Origin: Candidatus Ornithobacterium hominis
Lineage (GTDB): Bacteria > Bacteroidota > Bacteroidia > Flavobacteriales > Weeksellaceae
DNA: 64,000 bases
Assembly: GCF_951229915.1 (NCBI RefSeq)
Contig: NZ_OX579588.1
Span: 1,517,001 to 1,581,000, forward strand
Reading direction: 5' to 3'
Positions within the stretch are counted from its first letter, which is position 1; each line of letters starts with the position of its first letter. Below are positions 36,156-45,518 of this stretch, one piece after another. A program made the translations under genes and the position numbers. Below the pieces are notes generated by a model. It made no database searches. It had not been told where the DNA came from and was given only the letters and a program-made list of their open reading frames with translations.

Positions 36156-36533
36156 TTACTTAGTTGCTTTTTTCTTATTTGCGACAGTTTTTCTCTTACC
36201 TTTTCTTGTTCTTGAATTATTTTTGGTACGTTGACCTCTTAAAGGTAATCCAAGCCTATGTCTAATTCCTCTCTGACTTCCAATATCCATCAAACGCTTA
36301 ATGTTCATTTGGTTTTCAGATCGTAACTCTCCCTCTACTTTATAATTTTCACCTAAAGTCTGACGTATAGAGTTAATTTCATCATCATTCCACTCTGAAA
36401 CTAATTTATTTTCGTCTACATTTACTTTAGACAAAATTTTCTGTGCAGTACTTTTACCGATACCATAAATATAAGTTAATCCAATAACTCCTCTTTTGTT
36501 TTTAGGTAAATCTATTCCAGCAATTCTAGCCAT
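36156..36533 (-). CDS. rpsM: 30S ribosomal protein S13
   Basis: 125 residues beginning MARIAGIDLPKNKRG with the RGIRHRLGLPLRGQRT segment and a basic C-terminal tail. Contacts 16S rRNA and tRNA in the 30S head. Its ATG lies 2 bases after the rpmJ stop. Confidence 0.98.
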   Translation of the reverse strand: MARIAGIDLPKNKRGVIGLTYIYGIGKSTAQKILSKVNVDENKLVSEWNDDEINSIRQTLGENYKVEGELRSENQMNIKRLMDIGSQRGIRHRLGLPLRGQRTKNNSRTRKGKRKTVANKKKATK

Positions 36534-36535
36534 AA

Positions 36536-36652
36536 TTATCCTTGTCTTTGTTTAAATTTTGGGTTCTTTTTATTAATTACATAAAGTCTTCCCTTTCTTC
36601 GCACGATTTTGCAATCTGCACTTCTTTTTTTAATAGATGCTCTAACTTTCAT
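36536..36652 (-). CDS. rpmJ: 50S ribosomal protein L36, zinc-free form
   Basis: 38 residues, found by reading the minus strand between rpsM and infA: start ATG at 36652, stop at 36536. It begins MKVRASIKKRSADCKIVRRK and ends NPKFKQRQG. Of the usual three Cys and one His zinc ligands only C14 remains (first Cys is Ser, third is Asn, His is lost), so this is a zinc-independent L36. It sits between infA and rpsM as expected. Confidence 0.95.
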   Translation of the reverse strand: MKVRASIKKRSADCKIVRRKGRLYVINKKNPKFKQRQG

Positions 36653-36696
36653 AAAAAAAATTTAATACTCCGGTCACTAAGACCTCCTTTTTACTT

Positions 36697-36912
36697 TTAA
36701 TATCTATAGGTTATTCTTCCCTTTGTTAAATCGTATGGAGACATTTCTAATTTCACTTTATCTCCAGGCAATAATTTGATATAATGCATTCGCATTTTAC
36801 CAGAAATATGTGCAGTAACAACGTGACTATTTTCTAATTCCACTCGAAACATTGCATTAGATAAAGCCTCAATTATTGTTCCGTCTTGTTCTATATGTTT
36901 TTGTTTTGCCAT
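36697..36912 (-). CDS. infA: Translation initiation factor IF-1
   Basis: 71 residues, a single OB-fold (S1-like) domain beginning MAKQKHIEQDGTIIEALSNA and containing SGKMRMHYIKLLPGDKVKLE. Binds the A-site during initiation. Located between secY and rpmJ; no map or adk gene intervenes, unlike in Firmicutes. Confidence 0.98.
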   Translation of the reverse strand: MAKQKHIEQDGTIIEALSNAMFRVELENSHVVTAHISGKMRMHYIKLLPGDKVKLEMSPYDLTKGRITYRY

Positions 36913-36934
36913 AGCTCTATAATTATCGCATTAT

Positions 36935-38308
36935 TTATGCCATCCTCTTATTAATTCTATCTGTTTGCATCATCCCATCATAATGATGATTTAAAAGATA
37001 TGTATTAATTTGCTGGATAGTATCTAATGTTACTCCTACTAAAATAATTAATGACGTCCCCCCAAAGAATAAAGCCATGGATGAAGATACTCCAAACAAA
37101 TGAACTACAGCGGGTAAAATTGCCAATAAAGCCAAAAATATAGATCCAGGCAACGTGATTTTTGATAAAATATCGTCTAAGAAATTAGCTGTTTCCATTC
37201 CAGGTTTTACTCTCGGTATAATTCCTTCATTTCTTCTTAAATCCTCAGCCATTTGATTAACTGGTATGGTAACCGCTGTATAAAAAAATGTAAATATGAT
37301 AATTAAAATTCCAAAAACAACGCAATAAGTAAAACTAAACGGATTACTTAAATCTTGGAAAAATCTAGGGATATTACCTTCATTATAAATTGCATTAGCT
37401 AACACACCAGGTAAAAACATAATTGCTTGTGCAAAAATGATTGGCATAACCCCTGCTGCATTTACTTTTAATGGTATATATTGTCTAACAGTGTTAGTAA
37501 AGGTTTTCATATAATTGCTTCTCCCTCCTTGTGCTCTACCTACATATTGAACAGGAACCTGTCTTACTGCTTGCACCAAAATGACACTTACTAATATAAC
37601 AGCTAAAAAAGCTATAATTTCAAATAAAATAAAGATACCACTTTGTAACTGCACTTCAGAAACAAAAGATCTAGGCAAATCGGCCATAATTCCAACCATA
37701 ATTAGCAAAGAAATACCATTACCTATTCCTCTGTCTGTGATTTTTTCACCTAACCACATTGCAAACATTGTCCCCGTAACTAAAATTATGGTTGATGGAA
37801 ACCAAAACCAAAAGCTATTTGGAGAAATAATATAGGCTGCACTAATACTCGGATCTGAATAAGGTAAAAAGAAATTTGTTACAGATGTAAGATACGCTGG
37901 AGCTTGAACTAGGCAAATAGCGATTGTAAGCCAACGTGTTATTTGTGTTATTTTTTTTCTTCCACTCTCCCCCTCTTTTTGAAGTTTTTGCAAATAAGGT
38001 AATGCTAATCCCATTAATTGTACTACAATACTGGCAGAAATATAAGGCATAATCCCTAATGCTAAAATAGAAGCTCTACTAAAACCTCCACCTGTAAAAG
38101 CATTTAAAATATCTAAAAACCCATTCCCCCCAGAACTATTCCCCTTAGCATTTAATATATCAGTATTAATGGCACTTAAATCTATTCCAGGTAACGGAAT
38201 ATAAGAGCCAAAGCGATAAACTAACAATATACCAAGTGTAAAAAGAATTTTATTTCTCAATTCTTCTATACTCCAAATATTCTTAAGGGTTTGAATAAAA
38301 CCTTTCAT
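36935..38308 (-). CDS. secY: Protein translocase subunit SecY
   Basis: 457 residues with ten membrane helices. The first cytoplasmic segment KNKILFTL-type start (EELRNKILFTLGILL), the plug-region helix and the conserved loop with GERITDRGIGNG-like GEKITDRGIGNGISLLI are present. Forms the SecYEG channel; SecG is encoded in the plus-strand operon at 54851. Lies between rplO and infA. Confidence 0.97.
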   Translation of the reverse strand: MKGFIQTLKNIWSIEELRNKILFTLGILLVYRFGSYIPLPGIDLSAINTDILNAKGNSSGGNGFLDILNAFTGGGFSRASILALGIMPYISASIVVQLMGLALPYLQKLQKEGESGRKKITQITRWLTIAICLVQAPAYLTSVTNFFLPYSDPSISAAYIISPNSFWFWFPSTIILVTGTMFAMWLGEKITDRGIGNGISLLIMVGIMADLPRSFVSEVQLQSGIFILFEIIAFLAVILVSVILVQAVRQVPVQYVGRAQGGRSNYMKTFTNTVRQYIPLKVNAAGVMPIIFAQAIMFLPGVLANAIYNEGNIPRFFQDLSNPFSFTYCVVFGILIIIFTFFYTAVTIPVNQMAEDLRRNEGIIPRVKPGMETANFLDDILSKITLPGSIFLALLAILPAVVHLFGVSSSMALFFGGTSLIILVGVTLDTIQQINTYLLNHHYDGMMQTDRINKRMA

Positions 38309-38313
38309 TAAAA

Positions 38314-38763
38314 TTATTTTATATTAGCTGAACCTCCAGATTTTTCTATAACCTCTTTTGCTGACTTAGTAAAAGCATCAACAGTTATATTAACCGTAGA
38401 TTTCAACTCGCCTCTTCCAAGGATTTTAATCAAATCATTTTTTGAAGCAAAACCAGCATTAACTATATCTTCTTTAGAAATATCCGTTGAAAAACGCTTT
38501 TCATCAATAAGTTTTTGAATAGTATCTAGATTTAAGGTTTTATAAACCTTTCTATTTCTACTATTAAAACCAAACTTTGGAACTCTTCTTTGTAAAGGCA
38601 TCTGTCCCCCTTCAAATCCGATTTTCTTGCTATATCCAGATCTTGATTTAGCTCCTTTATGCCCACGTCCAGAAGTTCCAGCGTTTCCACTACCTTCACC
38701 TCTACCTTTTCTATATTTATTCTTAGTTGACCCTAAAGCAGGTCTTAAATTACTTAATTCCAT
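38314..38763 (-). CDS. rplO: 50S ribosomal protein L15
   Basis: 149 residues with the glycine/arginine-rich N-terminal extension (GEGSGNAGTSGRGHKGAKSR) and a globular C-terminal domain. Assembly protein of the 50S subunit; 5 bases from secY. Confidence 0.97.
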   Translation of the reverse strand: MELSNLRPALGSTKNKYRKGRGEGSGNAGTSGRGHKGAKSRSGYSKKIGFEGGQMPLQRRVPKFGFNSRNRKVYKTLNLDTIQKLIDEKRFSTDISKEDIVNAGFASKNDLIKILGRGELKSTVNITVDAFTKSAKEVIEKSGGSANIK

Positions 38764-38765
38764 TG

Positions 38766-38948
38766 TTAGTTATCTTCTGAAATTTCAATCAAATGTTTTA
38801 CTTTATTAATCATTCCTCTAATAACAGGAGTATTCTCATGTTCAATTTCGTGATTAATTTTCTTAAGTCCCAAAGACTCTAAAACCAATTTTTGATTTTT
38901 AGGTCTTTTAATTGAACTTTTTATTTGTTTTATTCTAATTTTTGCCAT
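38766..38948 (-). CDS. rpmD: 50S ribosomal protein L30
   Basis: 60 residues beginning MAKIRIKQIKSSIKRPKNQK, the standard L30 length and fold (ferredoxin-like). Between rpsE and rplO. Confidence 0.96.
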   Translation of the reverse strand: MAKIRIKQIKSSIKRPKNQKLVLESLGLKKINHEIEHENTPVIRGMINKVKHLIEISEDN

Positions 38949-38959
38949 AAGTTAGACTA

Positions 38960-39481
38960 TTAACCATTAAATACTTTAGAAACAGGAATCCCTCTCAAAC
39001 GAGAGATTTCACTTGCACTACGTAAACTTAATAAAGCTTTCATAGTAGCCTTTACAACATTATGAGGGTTCGACGAGCCTTTAGATTTGGATAACACATC
39101 ATGAATACCAACACTTTCCAACACCGCACGAACAGCTCCTCCCGCTATCAAACCTGTACCATTTGATGCTGGACGAATAAAAATCTGAGCTCCTCCGTAA
39201 CGGCTTTCTTGCTCATGAGGTATCGTATTCCCTTCTAATGGAATTCTAACTAAATTCTTTTTAGCATCTTCTATTGCCTTTTGGATTGAAGTAGCAACAT
39301 CCTTAGATTTTCCAAGTCCATAGCCCACCACTCCATTCTCATCACCGACTACGACAATAGCAGAGAAACCAAATGCACGCCCCCCTTTTGTTACTTTTGT
39401 TACTCTTTGAATACCAACTAAACGATCTTTTAAATCAAGACCTCCAGGTTTAACTTTTTCTATATTTCTGAATCCTAACAT
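38960..39481 (-). CDS. rpsE: 30S ribosomal protein S5
   Basis: 173 residues: N-terminal double-stranded RNA-binding-like domain (KDRLVGIQRVTKVTKGGRAF) and a C-terminal S5 domain. Involved in decoding fidelity and 30S assembly. One base from rplR. Confidence 0.98.
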   Translation of the reverse strand: MLGFRNIEKVKPGGLDLKDRLVGIQRVTKVTKGGRAFGFSAIVVVGDENGVVGYGLGKSKDVATSIQKAIEDAKKNLVRIPLEGNTIPHEQESRYGGAQIFIRPASNGTGLIAGGAVRAVLESVGIHDVLSKSKGSSNPHNVVKATMKALLSLRSASEISRLRGIPVSKVFNG

Positions 39482-39482
39482 A

Positions 39483-39839
39483 TTAAAATTTTAATCCACC
39501 TTCTCTAGCTCCTTCAGCTAAAGATTTAATTCTACCATGATATAAAAAACCATTACGATCGAAAACAACTTTTTCTATCCCAGCTCCTTTAGCTTTATTT
39601 GCAACTAAATTACCAACTAACTTACTTACCTCAATTTTTGGTTTATTGGTTGTATCGATTGATTTATCCCTTGAACTAGCTGAAACAAGAGTAACACCTT
39701 TTGTATCATCTATTATCTGAGCGTATATTTCTTTATTCGATCTAAACACAGATAGTCTTGGAATATCTGAAGTACCAAAAATATTTTTCCGTACTCTTCG
39801 TTTGATTTTAACTCTATTTTCTTTTCTATTAAATGCCAT
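39483..39839 (-). CDS. rplR: 50S ribosomal protein L18
   Basis: 118 residues, with the basic N-terminus (RKENRVKIKRRVRKNI) and the FDRNGFLYHGRIKSLAEGAR C-terminal core. Binds 5S rRNA with L5 and L25. Confidence 0.97.
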   Translation of the reverse strand: MAFNRKENRVKIKRRVRKNIFGTSDIPRLSVFRSNKEIYAQIIDDTKGVTLVSASSRDKSIDTTNKPKIEVSKLVGNLVANKAKGAGIEKVVFDRNGFLYHGRIKSLAEGAREGGLKF

Positions 39840-39854
39840 AATTAAGAATAATTT

Positions 39855-40400
39855 TTATGCAGATTTACCAGCTTTTCTTCTAATTTGTTCTCCAACAAAC
39901 TTAACTCCTTTTCCTTTATACGGCTCAGGTTTTCTAAAGCTACGTATTTTAGCCGCAACCATACCTAAAAGTTGCTTATCATGAGAAGATAATTTTATAA
40001 TTGGATTTTTCCCTTTTTCATTAACAGTTTCAACTTTAATCTCTTCTGGTAGTTCTATCACTATATTATGAGAAAAACCTAATGCTAAGTCGAGTTTTTG
40101 ACCTTGATTCGAAGCTCTATAACCTACACCTACTAATTCCAATTCTTTGGTAAAACCAGTGTTAATCCCTGTAATCATGTTTTGTATAAGAGCTCTGTAC
40201 AAACCATGTAAAGCTTTGCTTTCTTTGGTGTCATCAGGTCGAATAACATTTAATTCATTATCCTCTATTTTTAATTCAAAACCTTCTTTTAAAGTTTCAG
40301 ATAACTCAAATTTATTCCCCTTAATTGTTACCTCATTATTACTAAAGCTAACATTTATTCCTTCTGGTACATTGATTGTTGCTAAACCTATTCTAGACAT
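39855..40400 (-). CDS. rplF: 50S ribosomal protein L6
   Basis: 181 residues, two L6 domains, ending in the conserved PEPYKGKGVKF segment. Located near the factor-binding centre of the 50S subunit. Confidence 0.98.
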   Translation of the reverse strand: MSRIGLATINVPEGINVSFSNNEVTIKGNKFELSETLKEGFELKIEDNELNVIRPDDTKESKALHGLYRALIQNMITGINTGFTKELELVGVGYRASNQGQKLDLALGFSHNIVIELPEEIKVETVNEKGKNPIIKLSSHDKQLLGMVAAKIRSFRKPEPYKGKGVKFVGEQIRRKAGKSA

Positions 40401-40410
40401 TCTAAAAATT

Positions 40411-40806
40411 TTAATATAAATAGCAGAGTACTTCTCCGCCTACATTTTGTTTTCTTGCTTCTTTATCAGTCATAACTCCGTGGGATGTAGAAATAATTGC
40501 TATTCCTAGTCCGTTTAATACTCTAGGCAGTTCTGCTGAAGAGCTATACTTCCTCAATCCTGGCTTCGATACTCTTTTAATTTTACGAATAGCTGGTGTA
40601 TTGTCACGCTTATCATATTTCAAAGCAATCTTTATAGAGCCCTGATGACCTACATCTTCAAATTTATAGTTTAGAATATAACCTTGTTCATATAAAATTT
40701 TGGTTATATCTTTTCTAATATTAGATGCTGGGACTTCTACTAATTTATGTCCTGCCATCAAAGCATTGCGTAAGCGTGTTAAATAATCTGAAATTGGATC
40801 TGTCAT
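40411..40806 (-). CDS. rpsH: 30S ribosomal protein S8
   Basis: 131 residues, beginning MTDPISDYLTRLRNA and ending with the conserved STSHGVMTDKEARKQNVGGE. Central 16S rRNA-binding protein and, in E. coli, the autogenous regulator of the spc operon; the target is not identified here. Confidence 0.98.
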   Translation of the reverse strand: MTDPISDYLTRLRNALMAGHKLVEVPASNIRKDITKILYEQGYILNYKFEDVGHQGSIKIALKYDKRDNTPAIRKIKRVSKPGLRKYSSSAELPRVLNGLGIAIISTSHGVMTDKEARKQNVGGEVLCYLY

Positions 40807-40822
40807 TTTTTTAAATATTTTA

Positions 40823-41092
40823 TTACCAACTGGCTTTTTTTACACCTGGAATTAAACCTTTGTTTGCCATCTCTCTAAAAGTAACACGAGATAAACCAAA
40901 TTGTCTCATATAACCTCTTGGTCGACCTGTAATTTTACATCTGTTATGTAACCTTACTGGAGAAGCATTTTTAGGTAATTTTTGCAAAGCTTCGTAGTCA
41001 CCAGCTTCTTTTAAAGTCTTTCTTTTATCAGCATATTTATCAACCAGCTTTTCTCTTTTGCGCTCACGCGCTTTCATACTTTCTTTTGCCAT
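40823..41092 (-). CDS. rpsN: 30S ribosomal protein S14 (zinc-free type)
   Basis: 89 residues, the long form. Only one cysteine (NRCKITGRPRG) is present where the short zinc form has CxxC...CxxC, so no zinc site. It ends RFREMANKG-like FREMANKGLIPGVKKASW, typical of S14. Confidence 0.97.
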   Translation of the reverse strand: MAKESMKARERKREKLVDKYADKRKTLKEAGDYEALQKLPKNASPVRLHNRCKITGRPRGYMRQFGLSRVTFREMANKGLIPGVKKASW

Positions 41093-41094
41093 TA

Positions 41095-41652
41095 TTAACT
41101 ATTTTTTTTAAAAGGTAAACCAAATTTTTCTAATAAAGATTTGGCTTCTTTATCTGTATTAGCAGAAGTTACGAAAGTAATATCCATCCCTTGAATTTTT
41201 TTCACTTTATCGATATTAATTTCTGGAAATATAATTTGTTCTGTAATACCTAAGTTATAATTTCCCCTTCCATCAAATCCATTGGGACTTATACCATTAA
41301 AATCCCTAACTCGAGGCAATGCAGTTGTAATTAACCTATCTAAAAATTCATACATCTTAATCCCTCTTAAAGTAACCTTGACGCCTATAGGCATTCCTTT
41401 TCTCAACTTAAAAGTAGCAACGTCTTTTTTAGATAAAGTAACCACAGCTTTTTGTCCACTGATTTTTGTCAACTCATCAACAGAATACTCAATGATCTTT
41501 TTATCTGCAACCGCATCTCCCAAACCTTGGCTAATTACAATTTTTTGCAATTTTGGAACTCCCATGATTGAGGAGTAACCATATTCTTCTTTCAAAGAAT
41601 ATACGATCGTATCTTTGTATGATTGTAGTCTTCTTGGCGTATAATTCCTCAT
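41095..41652 (-). CDS. rplE: 50S ribosomal protein L5
   Basis: 185 residues with the L5 N-terminal (PKLQKIVISQGLGDAVADKK) and C-terminal domains (RDFNGISPNGFDGRGNYN). Binds 5S rRNA and contacts the P-site tRNA. Two bases from rpsN. Confidence 0.98.
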   Translation of the reverse strand: MRNYTPRRLQSYKDTIVYSLKEEYGYSSIMGVPKLQKIVISQGLGDAVADKKIIEYSVDELTKISGQKAVVTLSKKDVATFKLRKGMPIGVKVTLRGIKMYEFLDRLITTALPRVRDFNGISPNGFDGRGNYNLGITEQIIFPEINIDKVKKIQGMDITFVTSANTDKEAKSLLEKFGLPFKKNS

Positions 41653-41658
41653 TATAAT

Positions 41659-41979
41659 TTAGCTTAAAGTTTTATTTGTTGTTTTAGTAAACCTTACCTT
41701 TTTATCATTTTCTATCCGATAACCAATTTTTGAAGGCTTATTATTTTGATCTAATATAGCAATATTTGAAATATGAATAGAAGACTCAAATTCTTTAATT
41801 CCTCCCTGAGGATTTTGAGCTGAAGGTTTAGTGTGTTTTTTCACCATATTTACTCCTCCGACTACAGCTCTATTATTTTTTCTATCAACAGAAAGAACTT
41901 CCCCAGTCTTGCCTTTATCTTTACCCGCAAGAACAATTACGCTATCTCCACTTTTGATTTTAGTTTTTCCGCTATGCAT
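41659..41979 (-). CDS. rplX: 50S ribosomal protein L24
   Basis: 106 residues with a KOW motif (KSGDSVIVLAGKDKGKTGEV). Early assembly initiator of the 50S subunit. Confidence 0.97.
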   Translation of the reverse strand: MHSGKTKIKSGDSVIVLAGKDKGKTGEVLSVDRKNNRAVVGGVNMVKKHTKPSAQNPQGGIKEFESSIHISNIAILDQNNKPSKIGYRIENDKKVRFTKTTNKTLS

Positions 41980-41989
41980 TGTATAAATT

Positions 41990-42358
41990 TTAAAGTACTT
42001 CTGGAGCTAATGAAACTATTTTCATGTATTGTTTATCACGTAACTCACGTGCAACAGGTCCAAATACACGAGTGCCTTTCATTTCTCCATTGTTATCAAT
42101 TAAAACACAAGCATTATCATCAAATCTAATATAACTACCATCCTTGCGTCTTACTTCTTTTTTAGTTCTAACGACTACGGCTTTAGAAACCTGTCCTTTT
42201 TTTACATTCCCATTTGGTGTAGCTTCTTTAATAGAAATTACAATTCTATCACCAAGAGAAGCATATCGTCTTCCTGTTCCACCTAAAACTCTAATGACTA
42301 AAGCTTCGCGAGCGCCCGTATTGTCTGCTACTTTTAATCTTGATTCTTGTTGTACCAT
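41990..42358 (-). CDS. rplN: 50S ribosomal protein L14
   Basis: 122 residues, beginning MVQQESRLKVADNTGAREAL, at the intersubunit bridge. Its start codon overlaps the last base of the rpsQ stop, so translation of the two is probably coupled. Confidence 0.98.
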   Translation of the reverse strand: MVQQESRLKVADNTGAREALVIRVLGGTGRRYASLGDRIVISIKEATPNGNVKKGQVSKAVVVRTKKEVRRKDGSYIRFDDNACVLIDNNGEMKGTRVFGPVARELRDKQYMKIVSLAPEVL

Positions 42359-42612
42359 TATTTTGCTCTTTCTAAAATTTCAACTAATCTCCAACGTTTA
42401 TCTTTACTCAAAGGTCGAGTTTCCATTATTCTAACAGTATCACCCTCATTACACTCATTATTTTCATCATGAGCTTTATAAGTTTTTGTTTTCAAAACAA
42501 ATTTACCATACATAGGATGCTTTTGCCTTTTGGTTTCAGAAACAACAATGGTTTTGTCCATTTTATTACTTTTCACCAAGCCTATACGTTCTTTTCTAAG
42601 TTTTCTTTCCAT
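42358..42612 (-). CDS. rpsQ: 30S ribosomal protein S17
   Basis: 84 residues, OB-fold with the conserved KTIVVSETKRQKHPMYGK segment. Early 30S assembly protein. Overlaps rplN by one base. Confidence 0.97.
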   Translation of the reverse strand: MERKLRKERIGLVKSNKMDKTIVVSETKRQKHPMYGKFVLKTKTYKAHDENNECNEGDTVRIMETRPLSKDKRWRLVEILERAK

Positions 42613-42632
42613 TCTAATATTAGATAAATAAT

Positions 42633-42818
42633 TTACTTACTTTGGCTTAATAAAGTATTCACACGAGCTATGTCTCTTCTCAATGTCCTTAATTGCAAAG
42701 GATTTTCAAGCTGAGATATTTTATGATTTAATTTCAATCGAAAATATTTATCTGTTAGTTCATTTTTCTTAGAAATCAATTCCTCTTTATTTAAATTCTG
42801 AATTTCTGTAAATTTCAT
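42633..42818 (-). CDS. rpmC: 50S ribosomal protein L29
   Basis: 61 residues in two helices (NLNKEELISKKNELTDKYFR and QLRTLRRDIARVNTLL), the standard L29 form, near the peptide exit tunnel. Confidence 0.95.
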   Translation of the reverse strand: MKFTEIQNLNKEELISKKNELTDKYFRLKLNHKISQLENPLQLRTLRRDIARVNTLLSQSK

Positions 42819-42831
42819 AACTTTAAGTTTA

Positions 42832-43251
42832 TTAATCTTGATAATCTCTTGCTACAACAAATTTACATTTTACAGGTAATTTTTGAGCGGCCAAACGCAA
42901 TGCTTCCTCTGCTGTTTCTCTAGGAATACCTCCTATTTCAAATAAAATTCTACCTGATCTCACTGGAGCAACCCAATATTCTGGTGCACCTTTACCTTTT
43001 CCCATACGTACCTCTTGAGGCTTTTTAGTTATTGGTTTATCTGGAAAAATTTTAATCCAAATACTCCCTTCTCTCTTCATATGTCTAGTAGCTGCAATAC
43101 GAGCAGCTTCAATTTGTCGAGCTGTAATCCATTTAGCTTCTAAGGCTTTAATGCCAAACGTACCAAAGGCTAATTGTGTCCCTCGATGGTCAACACCTTT
43201 TTTAACGTTTTTAAACTGTTTTCTATGCTTTGTTCTTTTAGGTTGTAACAT
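42832..43251 (-). CDS. rplP: 50S ribosomal protein L16
   Basis: 139 residues beginning MLQPKRTKHRKQFKNVKKG, with GSIWIKIFPDKPITKKP. Contacts tRNA near the peptidyl transferase centre. Confidence 0.98.
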   Translation of the reverse strand: MLQPKRTKHRKQFKNVKKGVDHRGTQLAFGTFGIKALEAKWITARQIEAARIAATRHMKREGSIWIKIFPDKPITKKPQEVRMGKGKGAPEYWVAPVRSGRILFEIGGIPRETAEEALRLAAQKLPVKCKFVVARDYQD

Positions 43252-43266
43252 AATAATGATTAAAAT

Positions 43267-43983
43267 TTAAGGGTGTCTTCTACCTCCTTTTCTTTCACGT
43301 CGTTTACCTCCGCTTTTCTTATTTTTTTTCAAACCAACTAGGGGAGATAATTCTCTCTTTCCATAAACCTCACCTCTCATAATCCATACTTTAATCCCAA
43401 GTCTACCATAGGTTGTATGAGCTTCAGAAATGTGATAATCGATATCTGCCCTAAAAGTAGATAAAGGAATTCTCCCTTCTTTATAAGTTTCTGAACGAGC
43501 CATTTCTGCTCCATTTAATCTACCAGAAACTTGAATTTTTATACCTTCAGCATTCATACGCATTGCAGCAGCTATTGCCATTTTAACAGCTCTTCTATAT
43601 GAAATTCTATTCTCTATCTGTCTTGCAATACTATCTGCTACTAAAGTCGCATCTAGTTCAGGTCTTTTAATTTCAAAAATATTAATCTGAATATCTTTGC
43701 CTGTTAATTTTTTAAGCTCTTCTTTTAACTTATCCACCTCTGTACCTCCTTTACCTATGATAATACCAGGGCGAGAAGTTGTAATTGTAATAGTGATAAG
43801 CTTTAAAGTTCTTTCTATATAAATGTTTGATATACTTGCTTTTTGCAAACGAGCACCTAAATATTTACGAATTTTAGCATCCTCAGCAATCTTATCCCCA
43901 TAATCATTTCCTCCATACCAGTTAGAATCCCAACCACGGATAATTCCTAATCTATTTCCTATTGGATTTGTCTTCTGTCCCAT
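43267..43983 (-). CDS. rpsC: 30S ribosomal protein S3
   Basis: 238 residues with a KH domain (RPGIIIGKGGTEVDKLKEEL) and a C-terminal S3 domain; the last ~20 residues are a basic extension (KKSGGKRRERKGGRRHP). Lines the mRNA entry channel. Confidence 0.98.
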   Translation of the reverse strand: MGQKTNPIGNRLGIIRGWDSNWYGGNDYGDKIAEDAKIRKYLGARLQKASISNIYIERTLKLITITITTSRPGIIIGKGGTEVDKLKEELKKLTGKDIQINIFEIKRPELDATLVADSIARQIENRISYRRAVKMAIAAAMRMNAEGIKIQVSGRLNGAEMARSETYKEGRIPLSTFRADIDYHISEAHTTYGRLGIKVWIMRGEVYGKRELSPLVGLKKNKKSGGKRRERKGGRRHP

Positions 43984-43988
43984 AATAA

Positions 43989-44393
43989 TTAATTCTCCTG
44001 TGTTTTTGAACCTAATATTAGTGTTACGTGGTTAGATCTTTTTCTAATCCTATGAGCCCTTCCTTGAGGAGCTGGTCTCAAACGCTTTAATTGTCTAGCA
44101 CTATCTACGTAAATTTCTTTCACAAATAAATCAGCTTCTTCTATATCAGCACCTTCATTCTTCATTTGCCAGTTAGCTAAAGCACTTAGTAATAATTTTT
44201 CCAAAGGCAAAGAAGCATGTTGTTTAGAAAATCTGAGCAAATACAACGCTTTATTCACACGCTCTCCTCTAATAATATCAGCAACTAGTCTCATCTTTCT
44301 AGGTGAGCTCGGGTAATTATTTAATTTAGCAAAAGCTATATTTTTTTTACTTTCTTTAAGCGTCTGTGCGCTTTCGTGTTTTCTGTTCCCCAT
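43989..44393 (-). CDS. rplV: 50S ribosomal protein L22
   Basis: 134 residues: an N-terminal extension of about 20 residues, then the L22 core (NYPSSPRKMRLVADIIRGER) with the tunnel loop (RLRPAPQGRAHRIRKRSNHV). Confidence 0.97.
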   Translation of the reverse strand: MGNRKHESAQTLKESKKNIAFAKLNNYPSSPRKMRLVADIIRGERVNKALYLLRFSKQHASLPLEKLLLSALANWQMKNEGADIEEADLFVKEIYVDSARQLKRLRPAPQGRAHRIRKRSNHVTLILGSKTQEN

Positions 44394-44401
44394 TACTAAA
44401 A

Positions 44402-44683
44402 TTATTTTTTACCTTTGTTTTTAGCATTTCCGCCATGACCTCTAAATGTACGAGTTGGTGAAAACTCGCCAAGTTTATGACCTACCATATTTTCAGTAAT
44501 ATATACTGGAATAAACTGTCTTCCATTATGAACAGCTATCGTTTGCCCTACAAAATCGGGAGAAATCATAGATGCTCTAGACCAAGTTTTAATTACCGAT
44601 TTCTTTCCACTTGCAATGTTGTTTTGCACTTTTTTATCTAGCTTATAAAATATATAAGGACCTTTTTTTAACGAACGTGCCAT
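44402..44683 (-). CDS. rpsS: 30S ribosomal protein S19
   Basis: 93 residues starting MARSLKKGPYIFYKLDKKV and containing MVGHKLGEFSPTRTFRGHGG. Head protein near the tRNA binding sites. Confidence 0.98.
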   Translation of the reverse strand: MARSLKKGPYIFYKLDKKVQNNIASGKKSVIKTWSRASMISPDFVGQTIAVHNGRQFIPVYITENMVGHKLGEFSPTRTFRGHGGNAKNKGKK

Positions 44684-44686
44684 ATC

Positions 44687-45508
44687 TTATTTCTTTCTTC
44701 TTTGAATTATATATTTATTTGAAGCCTTTTTCTTCTTACGGGTTTTGTAACCTTTAGCTGGAATACCATTTTTATTTCTAGGAATCCCCCCTGTAGCTCT
44801 ACCTTCACCTCCACCCATGGGATGATCAACTGGATTCATAACCATAGATCTTGTTCTTGGCCTGCGACCTTTCCATCTAGAACGCCCAGCCTTTCCTGAA
44901 ACTTCTAATTGATGATCTGAATTTGAAACAGCCCCAATCGTAGCCATACACTCTACAAGAATCAAGCGAATCTCTCCTGATGGCATTTTTAACGTGGCAA
45001 ATCTCCCTTCCTTAGCAATGAGCTGGGCATATGAACCAGCACTTCTAGCTAAAATAGCACCCTGCCCCGGTCTCAATTCTATGCAAGATATAATAGTACC
45101 TAATGGCATGTTTTTAATCTTACTAGCATTACCAACATCCACAGACACGTCGTCACCACTAGATATTTTCTGTCCAACACTCAATCCATTTTGAGCTATA
45201 ACATACCTCCTTTCTCCATCCTCGTATTCAACCAAAGCCAAGAAAGCAGTTCGATTAGGATCATATTCTATTGAAATAACTTCCGCTACCCCCTCTTTGT
45301 TTCTTTTAAAATCGACAACTCTATATTTTTGCTTATGACCACCTCCTATAAATCGCATGGTCATACGCCCTGAGTTATTTCTACCTCCAGACTTACTCTT
45401 CCCTTTCGTTAACGACTTCTCTGGTGCTTTTTTTGAGAGACCATCAAAATTATTAACAATTCTAAATCGCTGCGCTGGCGTAATAGCTTTTAATTTTCTA
45501 ACAGACAT
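44687..45508 (-). CDS. rplB: 50S ribosomal protein L2
   Basis: 273 residues, full length, with the RRTRSM-type segment (GRRPRTRSMVMNPVDHPMGG) containing the conserved histidine near the peptidyl transferase centre. Confidence 0.98.
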   Translation of the reverse strand: MSVRKLKAITPAQRFRIVNNFDGLSKKAPEKSLTKGKSKSGGRNNSGRMTMRFIGGGHKQKYRVVDFKRNKEGVAEVISIEYDPNRTAFLALVEYEDGERRYVIAQNGLSVGQKISSGDDVSVDVGNASKIKNMPLGTIISCIELRPGQGAILARSAGSYAQLIAKEGRFATLKMPSGEIRLILVECMATIGAVSNSDHQLEVSGKAGRSRWKGRRPRTRSMVMNPVDHPMGGGEGRATGGIPRNKNGIPAKGYKTRKKKKASNKYIIQRRKK

Positions 45509-45518
45509 ACCTTAATTA